This document shows, one piece after another, positions 25,184 to 34,617 of a DNA stretch of 64,000 nucleotides (positions are counted from its first letter, which is position 1; the number at the start of each line of letters is the position of its first letter). The notes under the pieces were generated by a model. It searched no databases. It was given only the letters and a program-made list of their open reading frames with translations, and was not told the origin of the DNA. The translations under genes were made by a program, and so were the position numbers. Origin of the DNA: Streptomyces sp. Ag109_O5-1 (GTDB lineage Bacteria; Actinomycetota; Actinomycetes; Streptomycetales; Streptomycetaceae); contig NZ_RKQF01000001.1 of assembly GCF_003814875.1 (NCBI RefSeq), forward strand, positions 2,046,001 through 2,110,000, written 5' to 3'.

Positions 25184-28100
25184 GTGATCCCGCCTCGCGC
25201 GTTGTCCTTTCAGCACCGGACCGAGGCCGACCAGTTGCGGGCCGCAGCCGACAGTGGGGGTACTACGGTGCTGAGCCAGGTGCTGACTGGGACCGGCGGG
25301 GTGGGCAAAACCCAGTTGGCCGCCGACTATGCCCGCGCCGCCTGGGAGGATGGCAGTGTGGATGTTCTGGTGTGGATCAGCGCAAGCAGCCGCCAGACAA
25401 TCATGGACGGATACGCGCAGGCTGGCGTAGAGGTGCTGGCGGCGGATCCCAGTGACCCGGAGCATGCCGCCCGGGCCTTCCTGGCCTGGCTGGAACCCAA
25501 GGACGGCCCGAGGCAGTGCCGGTGGCTGGTGGTCTTGGACGATCTTGCCGACCCCGCCGACCTGCGCGGCCTGTGGCCGCCGAACCGACACGGCCGCACT
25601 CTGGTCACCACCCGTCGTCGCGAGGCAGCCTTGTCCGGAGATGGGCGACGCCTCCTGCATGTGGGCATGTTCATGCCCTGGGAGGCTGTCGCGTACCTCA
25701 CCGCCGTACTTGCCGCCCACGGCCGTCATGATCCCCTCAATGAGATCCAGGCTCTCGCCGCCGACTTGGGACACCTGCCGCTTGCTCTCGCTCAGGCCGC
25801 CGCCTACCTGATCGACACGGCTATCACCTGCGCCGACTATCGCCGACTGCTCGCCGACCGGATCAGGAAGCTGGCCGACCTGCTGCCCGAACCCAGTGCG
25901 CTGCCCGACGACCAGACCACCACCGTCGCCGCCACCTGGTCACTGTCCATCGAACGTGCCGAGAAGCTTCAGCCCGCAGGTCTGGCCCGGCCCATGCTCC
26001 AGCTCACTGCGATGCTCGACCCGAACGGCATCCCAGATGCCGTCCTCCTGAGCGAACCGACGCGCGCTCACCTGGCGGCTCATCGCGCCGCCGGCCATCA
26101 GGGATCCGCCCTGGTGACGGCCGAGGAGGCTGCCGGCGCACTGCGTGTGCTGCACCGGCTCAGCCTGATCGACCACGCTCCCGACACCCCCCACCACGCT
26201 GTACGCGTCCACCAGCTCATCCAGCGCGTCACCCGGGACACCTTCGCCTCGCACCAACAGGACCATCTCGCCCGCACCGCCGCCGACGCCCTGTTCGACG
26301 TGTGGCCGAACACCGAATGCGACGCCGCCCTCAGCCAGGCTCTGCGTGCCAACACCGGAGCGCTCGTCAGACATGCCGAGGACGCCCTGTTCCAAGAGGG
26401 AGCCGGGCTCGCTGTGCTGTTCCGCTTCGGTAGCAGTCTCGGCCACTCCGGTCAGCCCGCCGCCGCGATCAAGCACTACGAGCACATGGCCACCATGGCC
26501 CATGACCGTCTCGGCGCCGATGACATCTACACCCTCGGTGCCCGGCAAGAGCTCGCCAGATGGCGTGGCGAGGCCGGGGACGCGGCCGGTGCCGCCGCCG
26601 CTTTCGAGCACCTGCTGGCCGACGAACTGCGGGTACTCGGCCCCGACCACACCACCACCCTCAGCGCCCGGGCCATGCTCGCCGAATGGCGTGGTGAGGC
26701 GGGGGACGCGGCCGGTGCCGCCGCAGCCTTCGAGCAGCTGCTGGCCGACGAGCTGCGAATATTGGGCCGCGACCACCGCCCCTTCATGACCCGAGCCAAT
26801 CTCGCCACTTATCGAGGACGAGCGGGGGACCCGGCCGGTGCTGCCGCCGCCTTCGAGCAGCTGCTGGCCGACCAGCTGCGAGCAACGGGCCCCCACGATC
26901 CGATAACTTTCACCACACGAAGCGACTTGGGCAACTGGCGTGGCCGGGCGGGGGGCGTATGCGGCGCCGTCACCACGCACGAGCAGCTGCTCGCCGATGA
27001 GGTGCGGCTGTTAGGCCCTGACCACCCCTGGACCCTCACCACACGCCACGACCTCGCCTTTTGGCGTGGCGAGGCGGGGGACGCGGCCGGCGCTGCCGCA
27101 GCCTTCGAGCAGCTGCTGGCCGACCAGGAGCGGGTACTGGACCAGGATCACCCCAAGATCCTCACCACGCGGAACAATCTCGCCGTGCAGAAGAGAAGGG
27201 CCGGTGATGCGGCGGGTGCTGCCGCCGCCTTGGAGCAGCTACTGGCTGCCGCGCTGCGGCTGCTCGGTCCCGACCATCCCGACACTCTCAAGGCACGAGC
27301 AAACCTCGCGTCTTGTCGGGCGGATGCGGGGGATGCGGCGGTTACCGCTGCCGCCTACGCCGAACTGCTCGATCACACGTTGCGGGTACTTGGCCCGGAC
27401 CACCCCGACACCCTCAACGTCCGGAACAGCCTCGCCTACTGGCGAGGGAAGGCCGGTGATGCGGCTGGCGCTGTGGCAGCGTTCGAGCAGTTGTTGGCCG
27501 ACCATCTGCGAGTAACGGGCCCTGACCACCCCGATGCCCTCACCATCCGAGCAAACCTTGCGACTTATCGAGGGGATGCGGGGGATGCGGCGGGTGCCGC
27601 TGCCGCCTATGCCGAACTACTTGATCACACGTTGCGGGTACTTGGTCCGGACCACCCCCAGACCTTCACCATCCGAGCTAGCTCCGGCCGGTGGCTGGCG
27701 GCGGCGGGGGACGGCGTCGGCGCTGCCGCTGTCTTCGTGCAGTTGATGGCTGACACGAGACGGGTGCTGGGTCCCGATCACCCTGACACCCTCGCCGTCC
27801 GAGCCGCCATCACCGCGTTACGCCGCGAGGGGGAAGACACGAACAACCCGGCCGCCTACGAGCCCGACCTCGCGCTCACGCTGTCCGGCCTCACCGCTCA
27901 GCTGTGGAAGGCAGAGCGCCGGAAAGAAGCCATCACCGCCGAGCAGGAGGCTGTGGAGATCCGGCGCCGGCTCGCGGCGGACAACCCGGCCGTCTACGAG
28001 CCCGACCTCGCGTCCTCGCTAGCTGTCTTGGCCATGCTTCTGGCGATAAGGGGTGACCTTTCCGAGGCGCTACGCGCGACGGGAGAGGCCGTGGAGCTCC

Positions 28101-28291
28101 ACCGCCGTCACATCGCCACGATGCCCTCCGCGCTCCCGCAACTCTACAATGTGCTGGGTCTACAGGCGGATCTGCTTGAGGGACTCGGGCGTGATGAAGA
28201 GGCGGAGGCAGTCCGCCGCTGGCTGGGGGAGAATCCGCTGCCGCCCGATTCTCAATCCTCGGCGCGTTCGCCGAGTTCGAGCATGCCCTGA
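25184..28291 (+). CDS. NB-ARC STAND NTPase with tandem TPR repeats
   Basis: 1035 aa from the GTG at 25184. The NB-ARC core has P-loop LTGTGGVGKTQLAADYA (about residues 33-49), Walker B WLVVLDDLADPADL (near 113), RNBS-like TLVTTRRREAAL and the GLPLA-equivalent LGHLPLALAQAAAYL. From about residue 450 to 880 come roughly ten 46-residue tetratricopeptide units (FEQLLAD.LRVLGPDHP.TL), then a more divergent helical tail. STAND proteins of this type are signalling switches in apoptosis-like or antiviral responses. In-frame sequence with sense extends upstream to about 25085 but has no ATG, GTG or TTG start, so the true N-terminus is uncertain. Confidence 0.85.
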   Translation: MIPPRALSFQHRTEADQLRAAADSGGTTVLSQVLTGTGGVGKTQLAADYARAAWEDGSVDVLVWISASSRQTIMDGYAQAGVEVLAADPSDPEHAARAFLAWLEPKDGPRQCRWLVVLDDLADPADLRGLWPPNRHGRTLVTTRRREAALSGDGRRLLHVGMFMPWEAVAYLTAVLAAHGRHDPLNEIQALAADLGHLPLALAQAAAYLIDTAITCADYRRLLADRIRKLADLLPEPSALPDDQTTTVAATWSLSIERAEKLQPAGLARPMLQLTAMLDPNGIPDAVLLSEPTRAHLAAHRAAGHQGSALVTAEEAAGALRVLHRLSLIDHAPDTPHHAVRVHQLIQRVTRDTFASHQQDHLARTAADALFDVWPNTECDAALSQALRANTGALVRHAEDALFQEGAGLAVLFRFGSSLGHSGQPAAAIKHYEHMATMAHDRLGADDIYTLGARQELARWRGEAGDAAGAAAAFEHLLADELRVLGPDHTTTLSARAMLAEWRGEAGDAAGAAAAFEQLLADELRILGRDHRPFMTRANLATYRGRAGDPAGAAAAFEQLLADQLRATGPHDPITFTTRSDLGNWRGRAGGVCGAVTTHEQLLADEVRLLGPDHPWTLTTRHDLAFWRGEAGDAAGAAAAFEQLLADQERVLDQDHPKILTTRNNLAVQKRRAGDAAGAAAALEQLLAAALRLLGPDHPDTLKARANLASCRADAGDAAVTAAAYAELLDHTLRVLGPDHPDTLNVRNSLAYWRGKAGDAAGAVAAFEQLLADHLRVTGPDHPDALTIRANLATYRGDAGDAAGAAAAYAELLDHTLRVLGPDHPQTFTIRASSGRWLAAAGDGVGAAAVFVQLMADTRRVLGPDHPDTLAVRAAITALRREGEDTNNPAAYEPDLALTLSGLTAQLWKAERRKEAITAEQEAVEIRRRLAADNPAVYEPDLASSLAVLAMLLAIRGDLSEALRATGEAVELHRRHIATMPSALPQLYNVLGLQADLLEGLGRDEEAEAVRRWLGENPLPPDSQSSARSPSSSMP
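26540..27830 (+). repeat. 138-bp tandem repeats encoding TPR units
   Basis: About ten direct repeats of a 138-bp unit lie inside the NB-ARC gene, each encoding GEAGDAAGAAAAFEQLLAD followed by LRVLGPDHP.TL..R..LA.WR. Several neighbouring units share long identical DNA stretches (for example GGGGACGCGGCCGG.GC.GCCGC). This suggests recent unit duplication or gene conversion and potential length variation between strains. Confidence 0.85.
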
Positions 28292-28433
28292 TGTCTGAGC
28301 GATCCAGGGACGGCCTGGAGGCCGCCCGCACCCGAGGTCGCACCGGCGGCGAGTACGTCGTGTGAGCCAACCGGCCGGTGCCCTGGCTTCGGGAGCGCGG
28401 GGCCGGGGCGACGGCAGTGTGCGGGAGGGCTCG

Positions 28434-31400
28434 TCAGGCACGGCATGGCTGCGCGTACGGGAGTTCCCTTATGTAGTCCCGCCATTCCGGCGGTGTGAGT
28501 TGACCGGCGGTGCCGGCGCAGATCCGCCGGATTGCCTGGCCGAGCCCGAGGGGCGTGAGCTCGATCGTCCCGTCAGGTCCTGCTGTGGCCAGGAGCTGGC
28601 CGTCCGGGCGGTACGCGGCCGTCTCTATCGCTTCGGTGTGCCCTGCGGTGAGCGCCTTGCCCCAGGGCGCCGGCCGGGTGAGGTCGGTCAGGTCCCACAG
28701 CAGGACGCTTCGGTCCTCGCCGGCGGAGGCCAGCGTGTGGCCGTCCGGGCTGAAGCCCACCCAGGTCACCCGGCCGGTGTGACCGGTCAGCGAGCTGCCG
28801 GTGGCCGATGCGTGCGCGGGGTCGCTGAGGTTCCACAGGCGTACATCGTGGCCGACGCCGGCGGTTGCTAGGAGCCGTCCGTCGGGGCTGAAGGCGCCCC
28901 ACAAGGTGCCGCCTGTGTCGACTGTGCGGATGTCCGCCAGGGGCTTGGGACGGGCCGGTTCGCGGATGTCCCACAGGCGGACCTTGTCGTCCTCGCTCGT
29001 GCTGGCCAGGGTATGGCCGTCCGGGCTGACGCCCGCCCAGTGGACAAAGCTGATGTGGCCGGTCAGCGGGCTGCCGAGGGCGGTGGGGCCTGCGGGGTCG
29101 GTGACGTTCCACAGCCGGAGGCTGTACTTGGGGCCGCCTGTGACCAGTACGTGTCCGTCAGGAGTGAAGGCCAGCACGCCATCGGACTGGTCGGCGCCGC
29201 CGGTGTGGATCAGGCCGACCCGCAGGGGGCGGTCCGGGGCGGAGACGTCCCACAGCCACACGGTGCCGTCACTGTCGGCGCTCGCCAGCAGTCGGCCCCG
29301 CGGCTGGAACACGGTCCGGATGGCGAGGTGCTGACCCGGCAGTTCGCTTAGCTGCCTGCCGTGGGCTGGATCGCGGATGTCCCACAGCCGTACCCTTCCG
29401 GCGCTCGCGCTGGTCAGGACACGGCCGTTCTGGCTGAACGCGATGCCGGTGACGCTGCCGAGATGGCCGGCCAGGACGGCGTGCGGGAGATGCCACAGAC
29501 GTACGGTGTGGTCGTCGCTGGCGCTGGCCAGCGACTGCCCGTCGGGGCTGAAGGCCAGCCAGTTGACGAATCCGGTGTGGCCGATCAGCGGCTGCCCGAG
29601 CAGGGCTGGATGCCGGGGGTCGGAGACGTCCCACAGCCGGATGGTGTGGTCCGCGCCGCCGGTGGCAAGTGTCCGGCCGTCCGGTGAGAACGCGACCGCG
29701 AGCAGGGTGTCGGTGTGGCCGGTCAGCGGCTGGCCCAGTGGCTTGGTGTGCGCGGGGTCGGACACGTCCCAGAGCCGTACCTTGTAGTCGTTGCCCACGC
29801 TGGCCATGAGCTTGCTGTCCCGGCGGAAGGCGACCGCGTAGACGACGTCCGGGTTGCTCAGCGGCTTCGACCACAGCTTCGGCCGGGCCGGGTCAGTAAC
29901 GTTCCACAGACGGATCTTGTGATCGTGGCCGGGGGCGGCCACTGTGCGGCCGTCCGGGCTGAAGGCGGCCGAGGCGACGGCTTCGTCGGTCCCGGTGAGC
30001 GGATGGCCCAATGCCTTGGCGTGTGCCGGGTCGGAGACGTCCCAGAGCCGAACGGTGTGGTCCTGGCTGGCGGTGGCCAGGATGCGCCCGTCGTGGTTGA
30101 ACGACACGGAGAAGACATAGTTATAATGACCGGTCAGGGGCTTGCCGAGAGCCCTCGGGTGCAGCGGGTCGCGGACGTCCCACAGTCGTGCCGTACGATC
30201 CCGGCTCGCGCTGGCCAGGGTGTGACCGTCCGGGGAGAACTGCAGCCAGTACACCCAGTCGGTGTGCCCGGTCAGTGGTTTGCCGAGCGGGACGGGGTGC
30301 GCGGGGTCGGCCAGGCTCCACAGCCGGATGGTGTCGTCACCGGCCCCGGTCGCGAGGGTCCGCCCGTCCGGGGAGAACGCCACCGCGTACACCGCCTGGG
30401 AATGGCCGGACAGTACGGAGGACAGCGCGATGTTCTGCGTGTCCAGCAAGCCCGCGGCGGCTTCACGGTCCGACCGCAGCCGGTGCGCCGCCACGTACAT
30501 CCGTGCCGCCAGCGACGGATCGGTCGCGTTCAGCTGGCCTGCCTCGGCCTCCACCTGCTCGGCCACCGCGCGGTCGCGGCCGGCGCGGGCCAGCGAGCGC
30601 TGCTGGAAGGCGACGACAGCGACCGTCGACGCGAGCAGGAGAAGGGCGGACACCGCGGCCAGCAGCGCCCGGATGCGCCGAACGGTGCGAGCGGCCGCTC
30701 GACGCTCCTGCTCGCGGGCGGCGATGCTGGCGTCGAGGAACGCGGCCTCGGACGGGGTGAGGTCCGCACGATACCTCCCGGTGAGGCACTCCTCGGCTGT
30801 GGCGAGGCGGGTGCCGCGGTACAGGGCCCCGGTGTCCTGGTCGAGGGTGTTCCAGGCGCGGGCGGCCTCGGTGAGCTGGCGGTGGACCCGGAGCCGTTCG
30901 CGGGCGCCGCCGATCCAGGACTGCAGTCGCGGCCACGCGGTGATCAACGCTTCGTGCGCCAGGTGCACCATGTCGCCGTCGAGTGTGACCAGCCGTGCGC
31001 GGGCCAGTTGTTCCAGCACCGAGGCCGTGTCGGCGGACTGGCCGGTGGCGCTCAGCGCCTGCAGTTCGGCGTGCTCGGCGGGCCGGCTGGTGTCCTGGGC
31101 CCCTTCACCGGGCGTGATCAGTCGCAGCAGGATACGCCGGGCGACCTCAGCCCGTTCCGGCGAGAGGCGGGTGTACAGCTCTTCGGCGGTGCGGGTGAGG
31201 GCACCGTGCACACCGCCCGCGGCCTCGTAGGCAGCCAGCGTGAGGGTGCGGCCCCTGCGGCGGCGCCAGGTCTCCAGCAACGCGTGGGACATGAGCGGCA
31301 GTCCGCCGGGTTCCTCGGCGACGTCCTCGACGATCCTCGCCGTCAACGTACGCTCCACGATCAGCCCCGCGGCCACGGCGGGTTTCACGATCGCGTCGCG

Positions 31401-32237
31401 CAGTTCGACTGGCCCCATGGGGCCGAGCAGGAAGGTGGCGTCGGTGAGAGCCGCGGCGAGCGGACGATGGTCGGCACAGCGATTGAGGAAGTCCGCCCGT
31501 ACCGCGATCACCACCCGCAGCCTGCTCTCCGGTTCCACCGCGCTCACCAGCAGGTCAAGAAATGCCGCCCGCTCCGCTGGGTCCGAGCACAGGGTGAAGA
31601 GCTCCTCGAACTGGTCGACAACGACCACCGTGTCGCCGGCACTCTGACTCGCCGTCAACGCGCGTGAGTGGGTGGACGCCGGGCGAGGCCCCGGGGTGAG
31701 GATCCGGATGGCTGCCAGTCGGCACTCCGATGACTGCTGGTCCTGGAGGGACGGGAGGAGCCCCGCGCGCAGCAGGGAGGACTTCCCGCTGCCGGAAGCG
31801 CCCACCACCGCGACCATACGGCAGGCCCGCACCCGCTCGGTCAGTCGGGCCACGAGCTGGTCGCGCCCGAAGAACAGATGCCGATCACTGGGTTCGAAGC
31901 GGGTCAGCCCCCGATAGGGGGCATCCGCGTCATCGGCGTCCTCCGGCTCGGCGGCCACTTCCCGAGCCACCGCCCGCCAGCGCGGCTCCCATTCCTCGGG
32001 GTCCGCACCGCACGCCCGCACATAGGCCAGTACCACCTCCAGCGTGGGCAGTTGGCCGCCTGCGGCCGCCCTGGACAAGGTGGCGACCGAATAGTCGGTG
32101 CACTGCGCCATGACGCTGTAGGTCAGGCCTCCGGCGTCCTGGCGCAGCTTGCGTAACTCGAACGCGAGACGTTGGACCGGCCCGGCCGACGGATCCAGCG
32201 GTCCCTCACTACGCCCCATCCCATCCCCCATGGTCAA
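28434..32237 (-). CDS. nSTAND1 NTPase with N-terminal HTH and C-terminal WD40 repeats
   Basis: 1267 aa. An XRE-like helix-turn-helix occupies residues ~20-75 (VMAQCTDYSVATLSRAAAGG). The nSTAND1 ATPase follows (YRGLTRFEPSDRHLFFGRDQ; P-loop VVGASGSGKSSLLRAG near 145-160; Walker B VVVVDQFEELFTLC near 203-216). A hydrophobic segment (RALLAAVSALLLLASTVAVV) near residue 530 probably spans the membrane. About 14 WD40 repeats (FSPDGRTLATGG.D.TIRLW) fill 600-1260, enough for two seven-bladed propellers. Such proteins are large signalling hubs in actinomycetes, some in conflict systems. It is convergent with the NB-ARC gene. Confidence 0.9.
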   Translation of the reverse strand: MTMGDGMGRSEGPLDPSAGPVQRLAFELRKLRQDAGGLTYSVMAQCTDYSVATLSRAAAGGQLPTLEVVLAYVRACGADPEEWEPRWRAVAREVAAEPEDADDADAPYRGLTRFEPSDRHLFFGRDQLVARLTERVRACRMVAVVGASGSGKSSLLRAGLLPSLQDQQSSECRLAAIRILTPGPRPASTHSRALTASQSAGDTVVVVDQFEELFTLCSDPAERAAFLDLLVSAVEPESRLRVVIAVRADFLNRCADHRPLAAALTDATFLLGPMGPVELRDAIVKPAVAAGLIVERTLTARIVEDVAEEPGGLPLMSHALLETWRRRRGRTLTLAAYEAAGGVHGALTRTAEELYTRLSPERAEVARRILLRLITPGEGAQDTSRPAEHAELQALSATGQSADTASVLEQLARARLVTLDGDMVHLAHEALITAWPRLQSWIGGARERLRVHRQLTEAARAWNTLDQDTGALYRGTRLATAEECLTGRYRADLTPSEAAFLDASIAAREQERRAAARTVRRIRALLAAVSALLLLASTVAVVAFQQRSLARAGRDRAVAEQVEAEAGQLNATDPSLAARMYVAAHRLRSDREAAAGLLDTQNIALSSVLSGHSQAVYAVAFSPDGRTLATGAGDDTIRLWSLADPAHPVPLGKPLTGHTDWVYWLQFSPDGHTLASASRDRTARLWDVRDPLHPRALGKPLTGHYNYVFSVSFNHDGRILATASQDHTVRLWDVSDPAHAKALGHPLTGTDEAVASAAFSPDGRTVAAPGHDHKIRLWNVTDPARPKLWSKPLSNPDVVYAVAFRRDSKLMASVGNDYKVRLWDVSDPAHTKPLGQPLTGHTDTLLAVAFSPDGRTLATGGADHTIRLWDVSDPRHPALLGQPLIGHTGFVNWLAFSPDGQSLASASDDHTVRLWHLPHAVLAGHLGSVTGIAFSQNGRVLTSASAGRVRLWDIRDPAHGRQLSELPGQHLAIRTVFQPRGRLLASADSDGTVWLWDVSAPDRPLRVGLIHTGGADQSDGVLAFTPDGHVLVTGGPKYSLRLWNVTDPAGPTALGSPLTGHISFVHWAGVSPDGHTLASTSEDDKVRLWDIREPARPKPLADIRTVDTGGTLWGAFSPDGRLLATAGVGHDVRLWNLSDPAHASATGSSLTGHTGRVTWVGFSPDGHTLASAGEDRSVLLWDLTDLTRPAPWGKALTAGHTEAIETAAYRPDGQLLATAGPDGTIELTPLGLGQAIRRICAGTAGQLTPPEWRDYIRELPYAQPCRA

Positions 32238-32590
32238 CGCCAGCAGTGAGGGACAACAGTGGCACCTTCTTCGTCACCGTCGCATCCCTGACCAGCTTGT
32301 TTCAGCCGATCGGCGCCTACGGCCGGCCTGCCGCGACGTTTGTTGCATTCGGCAATGCAGGCGTGCGCAACAACGTGCCGGGCCAGAAGCATGGGGCGGG
32401 ACGGCAGCGGCAGGTCGACGGCAGGTACTGCCGCACATGGCCGTGGCCGCGTCCACCGACCGCAACGGCCCGTTGCCTTCAGCGTGCGGACTGGGGCGGG
32501 CGAAGGGCGCCGCCGCAGAGGCGCCATAGAGCCGGCGCCCGTGGTCAGAGACGCATGGCAGGACGCGAAACAAGTGAAAGGAGTCCATGA
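32238..32590. other. Intergenic region between nSTAND/WD40 and GH25 genes
   Basis: No gene is supported. It holds the divergent promoter regions of the two flanking genes; AAAGGAG at 32575-32581 is the ribosome-binding site of the lysozyme gene. A TTGCATTCGGCAATGCA stretch near 32342 has dyad symmetry and may be a regulatory site. Confidence 0.4.
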
Positions 32591-33820
32591 ATGACGCTTC
32601 TTCGCCGAACTCCTCGCCATTTCGAGGGGGTTTCCTCAAGACGCCGCGTGCGGGGGGGGGTACGCAGCGGGCTGACCGCGGTGACCGTCACGGCGGCACT
32701 GCTTGTCGCCCCGGTCGCGGCATCGGCGACGGCCCAGGAAACGCGGCCGCGGCAGGCCACGGATGCTGCCGTGCGAGGACTCGACGTCAGTGCCTACCAG
32801 GAGACCGTGGACTGGGCCGCGGTCGCCGCCGGCGGAGCCTCCTTCGCCTACGTCAAGGCGACCGAGGGCACCTCCTACATCAGTTCCCGCTTCTCCCAGC
32901 AGTACGACGGTGCGGCAGCAGTCGGCCTGATCCGCGGCGCCTATCACTTCGCCAGGCCGGACAAGGCTTCCGGCAGCGCCCAGGCCGACTTCTTCGTCGA
33001 CCACGGAGGCGCCTGGCAACCCGACGGCAAGACCCTCCCCGGCGTCCTGGACATCGAAGCCACGCCGGGCCTGCCCACCTGCTACGGGGTCAGCCCCGGT
33101 GCGACGGTCCACTGGATCGCCTCGTTCGACAAAGAATACCGGCGCCGGACCGGCCGCCATCCGGTGATCAACACCAACACGTCGTGGTGGTCGCAGTGCA
33201 CCGGCAACTCATCCGCCCTCGCCGCCACCAACCTGATCTGGATCGGCAGCTGGACCGGCACCCCTCACCCCCTGCCCAACGGCTGGTCCACGTACGCCTT
33301 CTGGCAGACCGCCGACTCCGGCCCCCTTCCCGGTGACCAGGACGTCTTCAACGGCACCGAGCAGGACCTGCGGAACCTCGCCGCTAGCGGCACCTACACT
33401 CCCCCGCCGGCGCCTCCGGCCGGCGCATGGCCGATCGTCCAGCAGGGTTACAGCGACCGCCAGGTGACCACCATCCAGTACCTCCTCAACGCCCATGGCG
33501 CGGCAATGTCGGTCGACGGCTCGTTCGGAGCGGCCACGCATGACGCCGTGGTCGCCTTCCAGACCCGCAACCACCTCACCGCCGACGGCATCGTGGGCCC
33601 CAACACCTGGCAAGCCCTCATCACCACCGTCAAAGAAGGTGACCACGGCCCGGCCGTCAGCGCGGCGCAGGCCGAGCTGAAAGCCCATGGCGCGGCAATG
33701 TCGGTCGACGGCTCGTTCGGAGCGGCCACGCATGACGCCGTGGTCGCCTTCCAGACCCGCAACCACCTCACCGCCGACGGCATCGTCGGCCCCAACACCT
33801 GGCTGGCGCTGGTCAACTGA
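32591..33820 (+). CDS. Secreted GH25 lysozyme with two peptidoglycan-binding domains
   Basis: 409 aa. A twin-Arg-containing signal region (RRTPRHFEGVSSRRRVRGG, then LTAVTVTAALLVAPVAASA) leads to a GH25 catalytic domain with the expected acidic residues: RGLDVSAYQ, YVKATEGTSY and GVLDIEATPG. A Pro linker (TYTPPPAPPAG) precedes two nearly identical PG_binding_1 domains (AMSVDGSFGAATHDAVVAFQ). The enzyme should cleave the beta-1,4 bond of N-acetylmuramic acid in peptidoglycan outside the cell. The ATG at 32591 has AAAGGAG at good spacing. A run of nine G in the signal-peptide codons (32652-32660) is a potential slippage site. Confidence 0.92.
   Translation: MTLLRRTPRHFEGVSSRRRVRGGVRSGLTAVTVTAALLVAPVAASATAQETRPRQATDAAVRGLDVSAYQETVDWAAVAAGGASFAYVKATEGTSYISSRFSQQYDGAAAVGLIRGAYHFARPDKASGSAQADFFVDHGGAWQPDGKTLPGVLDIEATPGLPTCYGVSPGATVHWIASFDKEYRRRTGRHPVINTNTSWWSQCTGNSSALAATNLIWIGSWTGTPHPLPNGWSTYAFWQTADSGPLPGDQDVFNGTEQDLRNLAASGTYTPPPAPPAGAWPIVQQGYSDRQVTTIQYLLNAHGAAMSVDGSFGAATHDAVVAFQTRNHLTADGIVGPNTWQALITTVKEGDHGPAVSAAQAELKAHGAAMSVDGSFGAATHDAVVAFQTRNHLTADGIVGPNTWLALVN
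33491..33802 (+). repeat. Recent 120-bp duplication of peptidoglycan-binding domain
   Basis: Positions 33491-33610 and 33683-33802 match at all but one base by eye (G/C difference in ATCGTGGGC versus ATCGTCGGC). The intervening linker differs. Such identity at DNA level implies recent duplication or conversion of the second domain. Confidence 0.85.
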
Positions 33821-34146
33821 CCCCACCCCGTAGCCGGCCCACCCTGACCAGGCCGCTGGCACTCGCTCGACAGTGCACGCCGGAATGTCAGCGCCCGCAA
33901 CGCCCGACCTGCCCAGAACGACACCGCAGACACTCCCGAACATGGACCACATCCGGTCATCGATACAGCCGGCTCGGGCAGTCCCGGGAACGACCCCGAG
34001 TTCGCTGGTGGGCCGGGCGGGAAGTCCCGAGACGTCCCCCACCGCCAAGCTGAGCTGGTGCTTCGGTGCAGTCGGCACCCATGCTCGTTCCGGTGCGGAT
34101 CGCCACAGAAGTCGCGACCGAGACCCACCGTGAAAGGACCTGATCG
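33821..34146. other. Intergenic region upstream of peptidoglycan-binding protein gene
   Basis: No gene recognised in this 326-bp stretch. GTGAAAGGACC at 34130-34140 provides a plausible ribosome-binding site for the next gene. No strong terminator hairpin was noticed after the lysozyme gene. Confidence 0.35.
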
Positions 34147-34551
34147 ATGCGTGCACCCACGTGCCTGCGCAAGGCTGCCGTCATCTCGGCGGCGACCGTC
34201 GCTCTCAGCGGCATCGCAACCGCGGCCGCCGGTACGGCGAACGCCGTACCGGGCCAGGGCATATCCTCGACCGCTCTGCAGTCCTACAGCTGTTCGAAAG
34301 CCTATTACACCGGCACTGCCGTCACCGAGTACGGCGACACCGGTAACAGGGTGATCGAGGCGCAATGCCAGCTCCATTGGCGCGGATTCCTCAGTTCCGG
34401 GCAGGTGGACGGCATCTTCGGAAACAACACCTACAACGCCGTCCTCAGTTTTCAGAAGGAGTTCAACCGGGACTGCAGTGGCGGTCTTTCCGTCGACGGA
34501 GTCGTCGGCACGTACACGTGGGGTGCGCTGCGTTCCCCCTGCCCGAGCTGA
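34147..34551 (+). CDS. Secreted peptidoglycan-binding domain protein
   Basis: 134 aa. A signal peptide (LRKAAVISAATVALSGIATA, cleavage near ANA-VP) precedes a single PG_binding_1-like domain (GNRVIEAQCQLHWRGFLSSG, QVDGIFGNNTYNAVLSFQKE, GVVGTYTWGAL) with four cysteines, probably forming two disulfides. No catalytic domain is attached. Located between the GH25 lysozyme and a DUF2690-like gene, it belongs to a run of secreted wall-associated products. Confidence 0.82.
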   Translation: MRAPTCLRKAAVISAATVALSGIATAAAGTANAVPGQGISSTALQSYSCSKAYYTGTAVTEYGDTGNRVIEAQCQLHWRGFLSSGQVDGIFGNNTYNAVLSFQKEFNRDCSGGLSVDGVVGTYTWGALRSPCPS

Positions 34552-34617
34552 GAAGTGGAAGGAACCGCGGGGTCAGACCGTAGAACTCCTGTCAGAAGAA
34601 GGAAAGGAAGCAAGTCC

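Noticed and set aside
26540..27830. Regular direct repeats that could be mistaken for a CRISPR array
   Set aside because: The 138-bp period is in frame and encodes TPR units of the NB-ARC protein; repeats are not short palindromes with unique spacers.
28500..30450. Repeated GTGTGGCCGGTCAGCGG-like segments
   Set aside because: They are the coding repeats of the WD40 propellers on the minus strand, not a separate repeat locus.
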